64,000 nt of DNA from Herbidospora galbida. Its GTDB lineage: Bacteria > Actinomycetota > Actinomycetes > Streptosporangiales > Streptosporangiaceae. The DNA lies in contig NZ_SZQA01000020.1 of the NCBI RefSeq assembly GCF_005233835.1, positions 86,077 to 150,076 on the forward strand. The letters are read 5' to 3'. Positions 43,867-52,482 of the stretch are shown in pieces (position 1 is the stretch's first letter; each line of letters starts with the position of its first letter). The notes under the pieces are model-generated. The model did no database searches, was not told where the DNA came from, and saw only the letters and a list, made by a program, of their open reading frames with translations. The position numbers were made by a program, and so were the translations under genes.

Positions 43867-46356
43867 CGAACGGTCGACGGCACGGGCGGCCAGCGCCCGT
43901 GCCAGCCGGGCCCGCCCCTCCCCCACCAGCCTGGCCAGGGCCGGTGGCGGGGCGGTCCGGGTGAGCCACTCCCCGACGGCGTCGATCGTCGGCTGGTCGA
44001 CGGCCCACGAGGGGAACAGCACCATCGCGGGACCATAGGCGCGTTCGCCCCGTCGCCGCCACACTCCGGTGATCTCCTCCAGGTAGCGGGCGGCGTAGGG
44101 CCGCAGCAGGGGTTTCTGGGCCGGGTGGCCGAAGCCGCCGATCACCGCTTCGACGGTCGCGCCCGGCAGGCTCTCGTCGTGCATCGCCCGCCGCCATGCC
44201 TCCTCCTTGTGGCCGGGGCGCAGCGCGCGGGCCCGTTCGGCCTGCGAGGGACCGAGGAAGGCCGGGCCCCGGGCCAGTTCCGCGTCGATCTCGGCGTCTC
44301 CGGCCGCGCCGTGGGCCACCAGCGCCTGGACGATCCGCCAGCGCGTCAGCGGGTCGACGGGTTCGGCCAGCCAGTGGCGGACGTGCGCGAGCTGGGATTC
44401 GTCCAGGACGCCTACCAGGAGGGCGTTGACCAGCACGTGGTGGCGGTCGGAGCCCGGCTCGGCGGCGGCCGCCTCCTCGATGAGCCAGGTGGCGTGCGCG
44501 CGCCAGCCGCCGGGTGACCATTCCGGGTCGGCGTAGGTGTCGAGGGCGGCGTGCGCCTGCTGCAGCAGCCGCCGCAGCACGCCGGTGTCGGTCTCGGCGG
44601 CCAGCCCGCGATGGATGAGGGCCACGTAGTCGCGGGCGCGGAACTCGGCGTCGCGCGTCATCTCCCAGACCGCCGACCAGGCCAGCGTCCGGGGCAGCGG
44701 ATCGGCCAGGTCGCCGATGCGGCGCAGGAGGGCGGCTCGGGATTCCGGGTCGAGGCGGATCTTGCAGTAGCCGAGGTCGTCGTCGTTGACCAGCACGAGA
44801 GCGCCGCGCGGGCGGCCGGTCAGCTCGGGCACCTCGGTGCGGGCCCCGCTGACGTCGATCTCCTGCCGGTGGACCCGCACCAGCCGCCCGTGGCCGTCGT
44901 CGTCGTAGATCCCGACGGCGACGCGGTGGTCGCGGAGCAGGTCGGCCGACTGCTCGACGGCGAACGCGGTGAACCGCCCGTCGCCGCCGGCCGACCAGAC
45001 CGGGCGCAGCGTGGCCAGGCCGGTGGTCTCGAGCCACTGCCCGCTCCAGCGGGACAGGTCGCGTCCGGACGCCTTCTCCAGCGCCGCCAGCAGGTCGCGC
45101 AGCGTGGCGTTGCCCCAGGCGTGGGCGGCGAAGTAGCCGCGCAGCCCGGTGAAGAAGTCGTCTCTGCCGACGTGGGCGGCGAGTTGCCGCAGGAGGGCAG
45201 CCCCCTTGGCGTAGGTGATGCCGTCGAAGTGGACGCCCGCCGTCTCGACGTCGGGCACGTCGGCCACGACCGGATGCGTGGTGGGCATCTGGTCCTGCTG
45301 GTAGGCCCACGCCTTCTGGATGTTGGCGAAGGTGGTCCAGGCGTGCGCGTGCCCGGCCGCCTCCGCCTGGGCCAGCACGCTCATGTACGTGGCGAACGCC
45401 TCGTTCAGCCACAGGTCGTCCCACCACTTCATGGTCACGAGGTCGCCGAACCACATGTGGGCCATCTCGTGGAGCACGGTCTCCTCGCGGGCCCGCAGGT
45501 CGTGGGCGGTGACGTGGCCCTGGAAGAGCATGTCCTCCTGGTAGGTGACGCAGGCGGCGTTCTCCATGGCCCCGGCGGTGAACTCCGGGACGAAGCACTG
45601 GTCGTACTTGGCGAAGGGGTAGGGGACGCCGAAGGCGTCGCGGTAGTAGGCCAGGCCCCGCCGCGTCTGGGCGAACAGCCGCTCCGCGTCCATGTGGGGG
45701 GCCAGGGAGGCCCGGCAGTAGAGGGCCAGCGGGATCTCGCCGTCGTCGTCGGCGCGCCATTCCGCCCACGGCCCCGCCACGACCGCCACCAGGTAGGCGG
45801 GCAGCGGCGGGGTCGGGTCGAAGTGGTGGCGTCGCGTGCCGTCGCCGATCGGCTCGACGTGCCGCACGGGGGCGTTGCCACGGACCGTCCACGCGGCGGG
45901 CGCGGTCACGGTCAGCGTGTACGGAGCCTTGAGGTCGGGCTGGTCGAAGCAGGCGAAGACCCGTTTGGCGTCGGCCGGCTGGAAGTGGGTGTACAGGTAG
46001 ACCGCGCCGTCGGCGGGGTCGGTGAAGCGGTGCAGGCCCCGGCCGGAATCGCCGTAGGCGCAGCGCGCCCGCACGGTCAGCTCGTTGCGCGCGGCCGGCT
46101 CCGGCAGCACGATGCCCTCGGCCGGGTCGTACCGGGTCAGGTCGAGCGGGTGTCCGTTGAGAATCGCCTCGTCGGCCGACAGGGCCACCAGGTCGATCCA
46201 CGACGCCTCGCCGGGCCGCAGGCAGCTGAAGCGGACCGTGGTGACCGAGGTGAAGCCGTCGTCGCCGGTCAGGTCTAGCGCGACGTGGCAGGACTCCACG
46301 CTGATCCGCTCCGCCCGCAGGCGGGCCTGGTCCCTGGTCAGGTTGGGCGTGTCCAC
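43861..46356 (-). CDS. pepN: M1-family zinc aminopeptidase (PepN type)
   Basis: The 831-residue enzyme has the exopeptidase motif GAMEN (262-266) and zinc motif HEMAH (296-300) with the third ligand E319, followed by an ERAP1-like C-terminal helical domain. Length and motifs fit PepN. GTG at 46356 is the start. It diverges from the first lanthipeptide precursor gene across a 205-bp promoter region. M1 aminopeptidases trim leaders of some class III lanthipeptides, so a role in maturation is possible but unproven. Its end overlaps the convergent monooxygenase by six bases. Confidence 0.94.
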   Translation of the reverse strand: MDTPNLTRDQARLRAERISVESCHVALDLTGDDGFTSVTTVRFSCLRPGEASWIDLVALSADEAILNGHPLDLTRYDPAEGIVLPEPAARNELTVRARCAYGDSGRGLHRFTDPADGAVYLYTHFQPADAKRVFACFDQPDLKAPYTLTVTAPAAWTVRGNAPVRHVEPIGDGTRRHHFDPTPPLPAYLVAVVAGPWAEWRADDDGEIPLALYCRASLAPHMDAERLFAQTRRGLAYYRDAFGVPYPFAKYDQCFVPEFTAGAMENAACVTYQEDMLFQGHVTAHDLRAREETVLHEMAHMWFGDLVTMKWWDDLWLNEAFATYMSVLAQAEAAGHAHAWTTFANIQKAWAYQQDQMPTTHPVVADVPDVETAGVHFDGITYAKGAALLRQLAAHVGRDDFFTGLRGYFAAHAWGNATLRDLLAALEKASGRDLSRWSGQWLETTGLATLRPVWSAGGDGRFTAFAVEQSADLLRDHRVAVGIYDDDGHGRLVRVHRQEIDVSGARTEVPELTGRPRGALVLVNDDDLGYCKIRLDPESRAALLRRIGDLADPLPRTLAWSAVWEMTRDAEFRARDYVALIHRGLAAETDTGVLRRLLQQAHAALDTYADPEWSPGGWRAHATWLIEEAAAAEPGSDRHHVLVNALLVGVLDESQLAHVRHWLAEPVDPLTRWRIVQALVAHGAAGDAEIDAELARGPAFLGPSQAERARALRPGHKEEAWRRAMHDESLPGATVEAVIGGFGHPAQKPLLRPYAARYLEEITGVWRRRGERAYGPAMVLFPSWAVDQPTIDAVGEWLTRTAPPPALARLVGEGRARLARALAARAVDRSS

Positions 46357-46450
46357 GGCGACCTCGGCAAGTCGGGAACGATGATTCCGGGCGGCCGGGA
46401 CGGACGAAAAGTGCGTCCGTAATCTCGTGTTCTCCGTGGCCCCCGACTCT

Positions 46451-46554
46451 TTATTAATAACACAGAATCTGGCAGAAACGGACTTACTTCTCCGTTGACA
46501 TGTTCTGGACAGATGTGGTCTTCTGCCTCTAGCCCACCCCTAATAGGAAGGTGA
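46451..46554 (+). promoter_or_regulatory. AT-rich promoter region of the lanthipeptide cluster
   Basis: A perfect TTGACA lies at 46495-46500, with a weak -10 (TCTTCT, 46519-46524). An inverted repeat ACGGA-N8-TCCGT (46478-46495) abuts the -35 box, and a TTATTAATAA palindrome (46451-46460) stands out in this GC-rich DNA. AGGAAGGTGA at 46545-46554 is the ribosome site for the first precursor. No regulator gene is in the cluster, so the controller is outside. Confidence 0.6.
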
Positions 46555-46561
46555 GTCACGT

Positions 46562-46894
46562 ATGACATCTGTTACAGCGACACTACCCGCAGTAGAGGAG
46601 AAGACAGCCGACCCGGAGGTCATGAAGGACGTCAACGAAGCCCTGATGGGAATTTCGGGATTCGCGGAGTTCAGCGCCGCGACCAACGGATTCCTCAAGG
46701 GCGACGTCGACATGGAGCAGGCGCTCGAGGCCATGGCCCCGTTCCTGCGCGGCGAGATCTGCCGTGACGAGGCCGACCGCGAGCGCATGATCCAGCTCGG
46801 TCAGACCATCGAGGCGAAGTGCGGCTGGGCGTCGGTCCTCGCCACCCTCACCGCCTGCACGGCCGCGTTCAGCTGCTCCGGTTTCTGCTGCTGA
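46562..46894 (+). CDS. Lanthipeptide-type precursor peptide 1
   Basis: The 110-residue precursor has an acidic helical leader of about 85 residues and a core beginning near C87-G88. The core holds T95-x3-C99, T100-x4-C105 and S104-C-S-x2-C109-C110, spacings kept in two sister genes. Leader signatures shared with the sisters are GFLKGDVDMEQALEAM and an (R/K)xCG-like end. The adjacent kinase and HopA1-LanC proteins would dehydrate Ser/Thr and add Cys thiols to form (methyl)lanthionines. It has its own promoter and is probably the most abundant precursor. Cleavage site and rings are inferred. Confidence 0.85.
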   Translation: MTSVTATLPAVEEKTADPEVMKDVNEALMGISGFAEFSAATNGFLKGDVDMEQALEAMAPFLRGEICRDEADRERMIQLGQTIEAKCGWASVLATLTACTAAFSCSGFCC

Positions 46895-47076
46895 GCCGTC
46901 CGGACCGACCGCTCCACCGCTCCACCTGTGCGAGTTCCGCCTTTCCACCGTGTTCTCGGGCCCATCTCCTCGGCCCGGCGCCGCGAGTCGCACAGAAGAA
47001 AGACCGCCCTTTCGTTTCGGCGGCGCAATTCTGCGAGTGAACGTAGATGACATGCTCAAACAGTAATCGGTACGCC

Positions 47077-47108
47077 GGAATCCGCCTGGGATTTCCCGGG
47101 CGGATTCC
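47077..47108 (+). terminator. Strong hairpin between precursors 1 and 2 (attenuator?)
   Basis: A 14-bp stem with one G-U pair (GGAATCCGCCTGGG at 47077-47090 and its partner at 47095-47108) closes a four-base ATTT loop, 32 bases before the second precursor start. No U tract follows, so partial termination or mRNA stabilisation, raising precursor 1 over the enzymes, is the likely effect. The rest of 46895-47076 has no evident gene. Confidence 0.65.
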
Positions 47109-47140
47109 CGAGCTTGCCCGAAAACGTTAAGGGAAATGCG

Positions 47141-47434
47141 GTGCCCGAGGGCTACGACATTCTTGAGCAGATCAATCTCGAACTGAAGAGCATCGACGGC
47201 GCCGCCGATTACCGGGCCGCCGCGCTGGGATTCATCAAAGGCGACCTGGAGCTCGACGACGCGATCGAGGCGATGACCAAGGTCCTGCACGGCGACGGCT
47301 ACGGCAACGCCGAACACCGCAAGCGCATCATCGAACTCGCGCAGACCGCCGAGGAGCGGTGCGGATTCGTCACGATCACGGTGAGCATCGCGGGCTGCAC
47401 CGCCGCGTTCAGTTGCTCGATGGGATGCTGCTGA
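47141..47434 (+). CDS. Lanthipeptide-type precursor peptide 2
   Basis: The 97-residue precursor starts at GTG 47141, with AAGGGA eight bases upstream; a TTG at 47114 is less likely. The leader has GFIKGDLELDDAIEAM, and the core starts near C74-G75 and contains S82-x3-C86, T87-x4-C92 and S91-C-S-x2-C96-C97. Its CTAAFSCS block is identical to precursor 1 while the hydrophobic segment before it differs. It lies 15 bases before the kinase gene, so it is co-transcribed with the modifying enzymes. Confidence 0.85.
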   Translation: MPEGYDILEQINLELKSIDGAADYRAAALGFIKGDLELDDAIEAMTKVLHGDGYGNAEHRKRIIELAQTAEERCGFVTITVSIAGCTAAFSCSMGCC

Positions 47435-47449
47435 CCGATCGGAGATCCT

Positions 47450-48589
47450 TTGAACGCCGACCCTGCCGACGTCGTCGTCCGGGCCGATCGGCTCACCGCC
47501 GAGAAGTCGGTCTTCACCGCCGGCCGTCCCGTCCTCGACGAGGTGACGGCCGTCCGCGCCCTCGCCGGGCACGGCCTGCTGAGCCCGGAACAGATGCTCG
47601 ACCCCCGGCTGACGGTCGTGGACGAGTCACGCCGCTGCCGCTGCCTGATCGTCCGGCTGGCGGAGGCCGGCTGGGTGGTCAAGCAGGGCACCTCGGCCGA
47701 GACACAGGAGACGCTCGACCGCGAGGCGGAGGTCTACCGCGTGCTGCGCGGCTCCTCCTTCGCGCCCTACCTGCCGCGTTTCTCCGCCTTCGACGACCAC
47801 GCCGGCCTGCTGGTGACCGAGTTCGTCGACGGGCAGGCGCCCCGCGACGCCCACATCGCCGACCCGGCCAGGCGGCCGATCACGGCGGTCGGGATCGGCG
47901 CGGCGCTGGCCCGGCTGCACACCGTCGCCGACGACGGCGGCCTTCCGGCGCAGGACGCCCCGCCCATCCTCCGCTGCGGCCACCCCACGCTCGACTCCAT
48001 CGAGTTCCACAGCCCCGCCTCGCTGGAGGTGGTGCGGACCGTCCAGTCCAACCCGGCGCTGTCGGCGCTGCTGGACGGCGTACACGGCCAGTGGCGCGCC
48101 GACGCGATGGGCCACGGCGACCTGCGCGGCGACAACATCCTCCTCCGGCCCACGGGCGAGCCCGTCTTCATCGACTGGGAGATGGGCGGCCCCTGCGACC
48201 GCCGCTGGGACATCGCCGGCCTGCTCACCGAACGCATCGTGTGGTGGCTCACCGACCCCGACGCGTGGGTGCCCATGGAGGCGCAGGCCACCGCGAACGC
48301 GGCGGCGGTCGACGGGCTGCGCGAGATCCGCGAGTTCGCGCACGCCTTCCTCGGCAGCTACGTCGTCACCTACGCGGGCGAACTCGACCTCGCCAAGGCC
48401 GGCCTGGACGACCTCATGCGCTGGTGCGGCGCGCGGCTGGTGCAGTTCGCCGTCGAGCAGACCCACCAGCGCAGCGTGCCGCTGGCGACCTCCCGGCAGC
48501 TCCTGCAGATGGCGGCGAACTTCCACACCACCCCCGGCGTCGCCGCCCGGACCTTCTTCGGATTGGCGATCGACGATGGCGACCGATGA
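47450..48589 (+). CDS. Class V-type lanthipeptide kinase (APH-like phosphotransferase)
   Basis: The 379-residue protein has an aminoglycoside-phosphotransferase-like kinase fold: nucleotide Lys in WVVKQG (K79), catalytic loop HGDLRGDN (H222-N229) and metal Asp in FIDWE (D242). In class V lanthipeptides and thioamitides a kinase of this type phosphorylates precursor Ser/Thr and a HopA1-like protein eliminates phosphate. The start is TTG at 47450 with GGAG six bases upstream. Its end overlaps the HopA1-LanC gene by 14 bases. Confidence 0.82.
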   Translation: MNADPADVVVRADRLTAEKSVFTAGRPVLDEVTAVRALAGHGLLSPEQMLDPRLTVVDESRRCRCLIVRLAEAGWVVKQGTSAETQETLDREAEVYRVLRGSSFAPYLPRFSAFDDHAGLLVTEFVDGQAPRDAHIADPARRPITAVGIGAALARLHTVADDGGLPAQDAPPILRCGHPTLDSIEFHSPASLEVVRTVQSNPALSALLDGVHGQWRADAMGHGDLRGDNILLRPTGEPVFIDWEMGGPCDRRWDIAGLLTERIVWWLTDPDAWVPMEAQATANAAAVDGLREIREFAHAFLGSYVVTYAGELDLAKAGLDDLMRWCGARLVQFAVEQTHQRSVPLATSRQLLQMAANFHTTPGVAARTFFGLAIDDGDR

Positions 48590-50753
48590 CAACCGGGAGA
48601 TCGTCGCCGCCGCCCTGGCCGCGGCGACCGTCTCCGCGACCTACGACCTGGCCTGGTTCGGCGAGGTCGTCGACACGATCCGGCCCCTGCCCGACGACGC
48701 CATGATGCGGGAGGCGGCGGGCTCCTTCGTCAGCCGCCTGCTCTACCGGGGCTGCTACCTGTTCGGCCGGCCGCGCCGCGAGGTGGCCGCCTTCCGCGAG
48801 TCCATCATGGAGGGCCTCCCCTCGACCCGGTCGGCCCGGTTCGTCAACGCCGCCGTGTACGCCGGAGCCCACGTCGCCCCCACGTCCAGACGGCTGCCCC
48901 TGGTCACGACCGGCGCCGAACCGCTGATCGACCTGGAGGGGGTCCGGGTCAGGCTGAGCCTCCCCGGCCCGGCCGAGCACGTCGAGGTGCACATCCCCGG
49001 CGTCTCGGTGACCAAGTCGCCGGGGTTCGTGCTCTTCCGCAGCCCCCACGGGCAGCCCGCCGCCGACGGCCAGCGGCTGGTGCGCCTCTACTGGAACATG
49101 GCGGCCGCGGGCGCGGTCGGCCTCATCGAACCCCTCACCCGCGTGGTCGGCGACCTGGCCTACCACTTCAAGGTCGTGCACGCCGACGCCGACTGGCCCG
49201 AACGGGCCGACAGCGCCGTGCTCTACATCGGCCACGACGACCTCGCCCGCGTGTGGCCCGCCCTGCGCGACCTTCACCGGCGGTCGCTGCCGATGATGCG
49301 CCCGTACGTCCCGGCGCTGACCCGCAGGGCCGGGCTCGGGCTCGGCGTCGCCGAGGACCCCGGCGGCGGCGAGAGCTACGGCATGTTCGTGTGCGAGCGC
49401 ATCGCCGAGGGCCTCATGCGCGCCCACGCCGAGGGCAGCGCCGACCGCGACCTCCAGCTGGCCTACGTCGCCGAGGCGTTCGAGAAGGCCGGACGCTCCC
49501 TCGCCACCCCCCACGCGACCCCCGAGGTGGCCCGGCTCCTCGACGGCCTCACCGGCGCGACCCCCGCGCCCGCCCCGGTCGTCCCCGGTGGCCTGACCGG
49601 CGAGGCCGAACGGCTGGCCCGGCGGATGGCCGCCGATGCGCTGGTCCACGGCGATCGCTGCACCTGGCTCAAACCCCACCCCGACATCGGCGGCCGGGCC
49701 GGATGGGTCCCGATGGGCGCCGACGTCTACGACGGCACCGCCGGGATGGCCCTGTTCCTGGCCCAGCTCGCCGACCCCGCCTTCACCGGCCTGGCGAGGA
49801 AGGCGGCCCGGCACGCGCTGGCGACCGCCCCCGACCTGCCCGGCCCCGGCCTCTACAGCGGCCGCTCGGGCGCCGGCCTCGCCGCGGCTCTGGCCGGACG
49901 CGCCCTCGGCGACGCCGAACTGGTCGAACGCGGCTTCGCCCTGGTGGACGCCGCCGCCCGCGACGCGCTGACCGGCGAGGGCCCCGCCGACGTGATCGAC
50001 GGGACGGCCGGCGCGCTGCTGGCCGTCCTGGCCGCCCACGACCTCGGCAACCCGACCGGCCTGCGCCTGGCCGCCGACCTGGGCACGACGCTGATCGGCC
50101 AGGGCGAGGACACCGGCGGCACCCTGTCGTGGACCCCCGGCTTCGTCGGCTACGCCCACGGGGCGGCCGGGTGCGCGCTCGCCCTGGCCGAACTCGCCGA
50201 GGCGACCGGCGAGCCCGCCTTCCTGGCGGCGGCCGGACGGGCCGTCGCCTACGAACGGACCTGGTTCCACGACGGGAACTGGCGCGACGCCCGCACCGCC
50301 CACGAGCGCGGCCCCGACGGCGACCTGACCCTGGAACCCGATCTCAACCGGTACGACTGGTGCTACGGCGCACCCGGCATCGCCCTGACCCGAGGCCGGC
50401 TGGCCCCGCACGAGGCGCGGATCGGCTTCGCGGCCGCCCGCCGGGCCGCCGCCACCCATCCCGCGCTCGTCTACGACATGTGCCTGTGCCACGGATCGGC
50501 CGGCATCGCCGAGATCCTCTCCCTGGCCCCCGCCGACCACGCCGAGGACGGCGACGCCGACCTCGCCCGCGAGATGACCCGCCGCGCCCTGGCCGCCCAC
50601 CACGACGACCTGGCCTGGCCCCGGGGGTACGGCCTCATGCTCGGCGCCGCCGGGGTCGCGCTGGCCGCCCTCCGCCGCGACGACCCCGCGATCGTCTCAC
50701 CGCTGCACCTGCCCCGCCCGTCTTCACCCGAGGAGGCCCCCCGTGGACGCTGA
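48576..50753 (+). CDS. HopA1-like lyase fused to a LanC cyclase
   Basis: The 725-residue protein has two parts. Residues about 40-315 resemble HopA1 effector-like lyases seen in class V lanthipeptide and thioamitide clusters (segments FVLFRSPHG, RLYWNMAAAGAVGLIEPLTRV, AYHFKVVH, ADSAVLYIG, LGVAEDPGGGESYGMFVCERIAEGL). Residues about 340-710 are a LanC barrel with GYAHG (catalytic His, H528), WCYG (C596) and LCHG (C637-H638), the complete zinc site. It should eliminate phosphate from phospho-Ser/Thr and then direct Cys addition. The layout parallels LanM, with HopA1 in place of the LanM dehydratase. Confidence 0.85.
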   Translation: MATDDNREIVAAALAAATVSATYDLAWFGEVVDTIRPLPDDAMMREAAGSFVSRLLYRGCYLFGRPRREVAAFRESIMEGLPSTRSARFVNAAVYAGAHVAPTSRRLPLVTTGAEPLIDLEGVRVRLSLPGPAEHVEVHIPGVSVTKSPGFVLFRSPHGQPAADGQRLVRLYWNMAAAGAVGLIEPLTRVVGDLAYHFKVVHADADWPERADSAVLYIGHDDLARVWPALRDLHRRSLPMMRPYVPALTRRAGLGLGVAEDPGGGESYGMFVCERIAEGLMRAHAEGSADRDLQLAYVAEAFEKAGRSLATPHATPEVARLLDGLTGATPAPAPVVPGGLTGEAERLARRMAADALVHGDRCTWLKPHPDIGGRAGWVPMGADVYDGTAGMALFLAQLADPAFTGLARKAARHALATAPDLPGPGLYSGRSGAGLAAALAGRALGDAELVERGFALVDAAARDALTGEGPADVIDGTAGALLAVLAAHDLGNPTGLRLAADLGTTLIGQGEDTGGTLSWTPGFVGYAHGAAGCALALAELAEATGEPAFLAAAGRAVAYERTWFHDGNWRDARTAHERGPDGDLTLEPDLNRYDWCYGAPGIALTRGRLAPHEARIGFAAARRAAATHPALVYDMCLCHGSAGIAEILSLAPADHAEDGDADLAREMTRRALAAHHDDLAWPRGYGLMLGAAGVALAALRRDDPAIVSPLHLPRPSSPEEAPRGR

Positions 50754-51066
50754 GCCGCCCAGGCCGCAGTACGACGTGACCGCCCTGCTCGAGGAGCTCC
50801 AACGGTCGTGGGCGACGGTGCCCGGCATCGACGACTTCGTCGGCTCCGGCGCGGCCTTCGTCAAGGGCGAGGAGGCCGACCTGGAGAAGACCGTCGACCG
50901 CATGATGTCGTTCTTCAACGGCGAGGTCGGCGGCTACTCCACCGAACGCCAGCGGCTCGTGCTGCTCGCCCAGAACATGCGCAAACGCGCCGGCGGCGTG
51001 CCGATCGTGCTGCTGACGTTCACCACCTGCACCGAGGTGCTCTCCTGCTCGTACGCCTGTTGCTAG
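50743..51066 (+). CDS. Lanthipeptide-type precursor peptide 3
   Basis: The 107-residue precursor starts at GTG 50743 with GAGGAGG upstream, overlapping the HopA1-LanC gene by 11 bases. The leader keeps FVKGEEADLEKTVDRM. The core holds T92-x3-C96, T97-x4-C102 and S101-C-S-x2-C106-C107, but lacks the Cys found at the leader/core border of the other two (AGG instead of CG). Its position at the end of the operon suggests lower expression and perhaps a second component of a multi-peptide product. It abuts the convergent ABC permease stop with no gap. Confidence 0.83.
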   Translation: MDAEPPRPQYDVTALLEELQRSWATVPGIDDFVGSGAAFVKGEEADLEKTVDRMMSFFNGEVGGYSTERQRLVLLAQNMRKRAGGVPIVLLTFTTCTEVLSCSYACC

Positions 51067-52482
51067 TCACCCGGCGATCACGGTCTGCAGGAGGGCCAGC
51101 CCCGCCAGCAGCGCCGGACCGCGCACCAGCTGCAGGATCAGCCCCAGGGGCGTCGGGCCGAACAGCCCGACGTCCACGAGCGGGCTGGAGTAGTCGAGCG
51201 GCGGCCGGGTCGCCACCCGGTAGGTCACCGCCAGCCCGCCGGCCGCCGACACCGCCGCCGTGAGGAGGGACAGCGGGGGGACCAGCGCCCAGGTGACGGC
51301 CGACCAGACCACCGCCCCGGCGGCCGGGACGGTCAGGAACGCGAGCGTCAGCATCAGATCGGAGCCGCCCAGCGCCCGCCGGATCGACGGAGAACGCGAA
51401 ATGACCCGCAATCCGGCCGCCAATCTGTCGACGGCCGCGAATGCCGTCACCGTGTGCAGCGCGGGCAGAAACGCCTCCAGCCCGACGACATAGGCGCCAT
51501 AAGGAACGGAAATCAGCGCCGCCCACATAAAGAATCCCGTCGGCATGCGCCGGATTCGCGCCAGATCGCTTTTCACCAATGCGGTGAATCGATTTCCGCT
51601 GATCGCCGCCGGACGCACCCGCGCCACCGCCCGCGCCCGCCGTTCGAGCACGATCGACCAGAACATCGTCACGTCGAGCGACAGCACCGACACGTGCGTC
51701 GCGGTGGCCAGTTCGGCCCCCGACGACACCTTCCCCCGGGTCATCGCGCCGAGGCTGCGCCGCGCCCACGTGGCCGCCGCCACCGCCGCCGTCAGCGCGA
51801 CCACGGCGGCCACGGTGAACGGCGCCGAGCCCGCCGACTCCAGCCCGGTCAGCGCCAGGCCCGGCCGCAGCGCCAGCACCGCGACGGCCACCGCGACCAG
51901 CCCGTAGGCCGCCACGCTCAGCCATCGCTGAACGGCCGCGACCGGCCGGTCGCTCGCCTGGACCAGCACGCACAGGCAGGTGAGCACCACTCCGGCCGCC
52001 GCCCAGCACACCACCCACGCCACGACCGGCACCGACAACCGGGTCACCGCGAGGAAGACGAACCCGGTGAGCGCGCCCACCACGGCCCCCACGGCCACCG
52101 CCGCCGCCAGATGCCCGCGCAGCAGGGACCCCCGGTCGACGGGGGTGCTGAGCAGCCACGTCCGCGCCGGCGACCCGGCGTAGAGCGGGCCGAACGCGAG
52201 CAGCGCCTTGGCCAGCAGCACCATGCACACCAGGGCCAGGACCGCCGCCGTGAGCTGGGTGACCGAGGTGCGCACCAGGTCGGGCACGCCGCCGCCGCCC
52301 TCGATGCGCGCTACCCCCGCCTCGGTGACCTCAACCACGAGCCCGCCGAGAATGCCCAGGTAGACGAGGCGTTCGACGAGCATCGAGAGCAGGAAGCCGA
52401 GAGGCCGGCGCGGCCGGCGGGCCCGCCGGCGGCTGCGGAGTTCGGCGGCCTTGGGCAGGGCCCGGACCCCGATGACCGTCAT
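51067..52482 (-). CDS. Multi-helix ABC transporter membrane protein
   Basis: The 471-residue protein has about 10-12 predicted membrane helices and a basic N-terminus. No peptidase C39 domain is present, so it does not cleave leaders. It resembles actinobacterial DUF6297-type ABC membrane subunits in size and in its arginine-rich loop NRFTALVKSDLARIRRMPTGFF; the match is by recollection, not search. It overlaps its ATPase gene by four bases. Likely role: product export or self-immunity. Confidence 0.75.
   Translation of the reverse strand: MTVIGVRALPKAAELRSRRRARRPRRPLGFLLSMLVERLVYLGILGGLVVEVTEAGVARIEGGGGVPDLVRTSVTQLTAAVLALVCMVLLAKALLAFGPLYAGSPARTWLLSTPVDRGSLLRGHLAAAVAVGAVVGALTGFVFLAVTRLSVPVVAWVVCWAAAGVVLTCLCVLVQASDRPVAAVQRWLSVAAYGLVAVAVAVLALRPGLALTGLESAGSAPFTVAAVVALTAAVAAATWARRSLGAMTRGKVSSGAELATATHVSVLSLDVTMFWSIVLERRARAVARVRPAAISGNRFTALVKSDLARIRRMPTGFFMWAALISVPYGAYVVGLEAFLPALHTVTAFAAVDRLAAGLRVISRSPSIRRALGGSDLMLTLAFLTVPAAGAVVWSAVTWALVPPLSLLTAAVSAAGGLAVTYRVATRPPLDYSSPLVDVGLFGPTPLGLILQLVRGPALLAGLALLQTVIAG

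Noticed and set aside
46895..47140. A further precursor peptide in the gap between precursors 1 and 2
   Set aside because: No frame there has the leader signature or the Cys-rich end.
46850..47434. Mersacidin-type lipid II-binding motif (CTxTxEC)
   Set aside because: The seven-residue C-T-x3-S-C spacing is similar, but the conserved Glu is replaced by Ser, so a lipid II claim is not supported.
48576..50753. Class II LanM synthetase
   Set aside because: The N-terminal half has no LanM dehydratase motifs and is far too short (about 330 residues); a separate kinase precedes it.
46824..51066. AviCys (C-terminal decarboxylated Cys) product
   Set aside because: No LanD-type flavoprotein decarboxylase gene is in the window, although the Cys-Cys ends looked suggestive.
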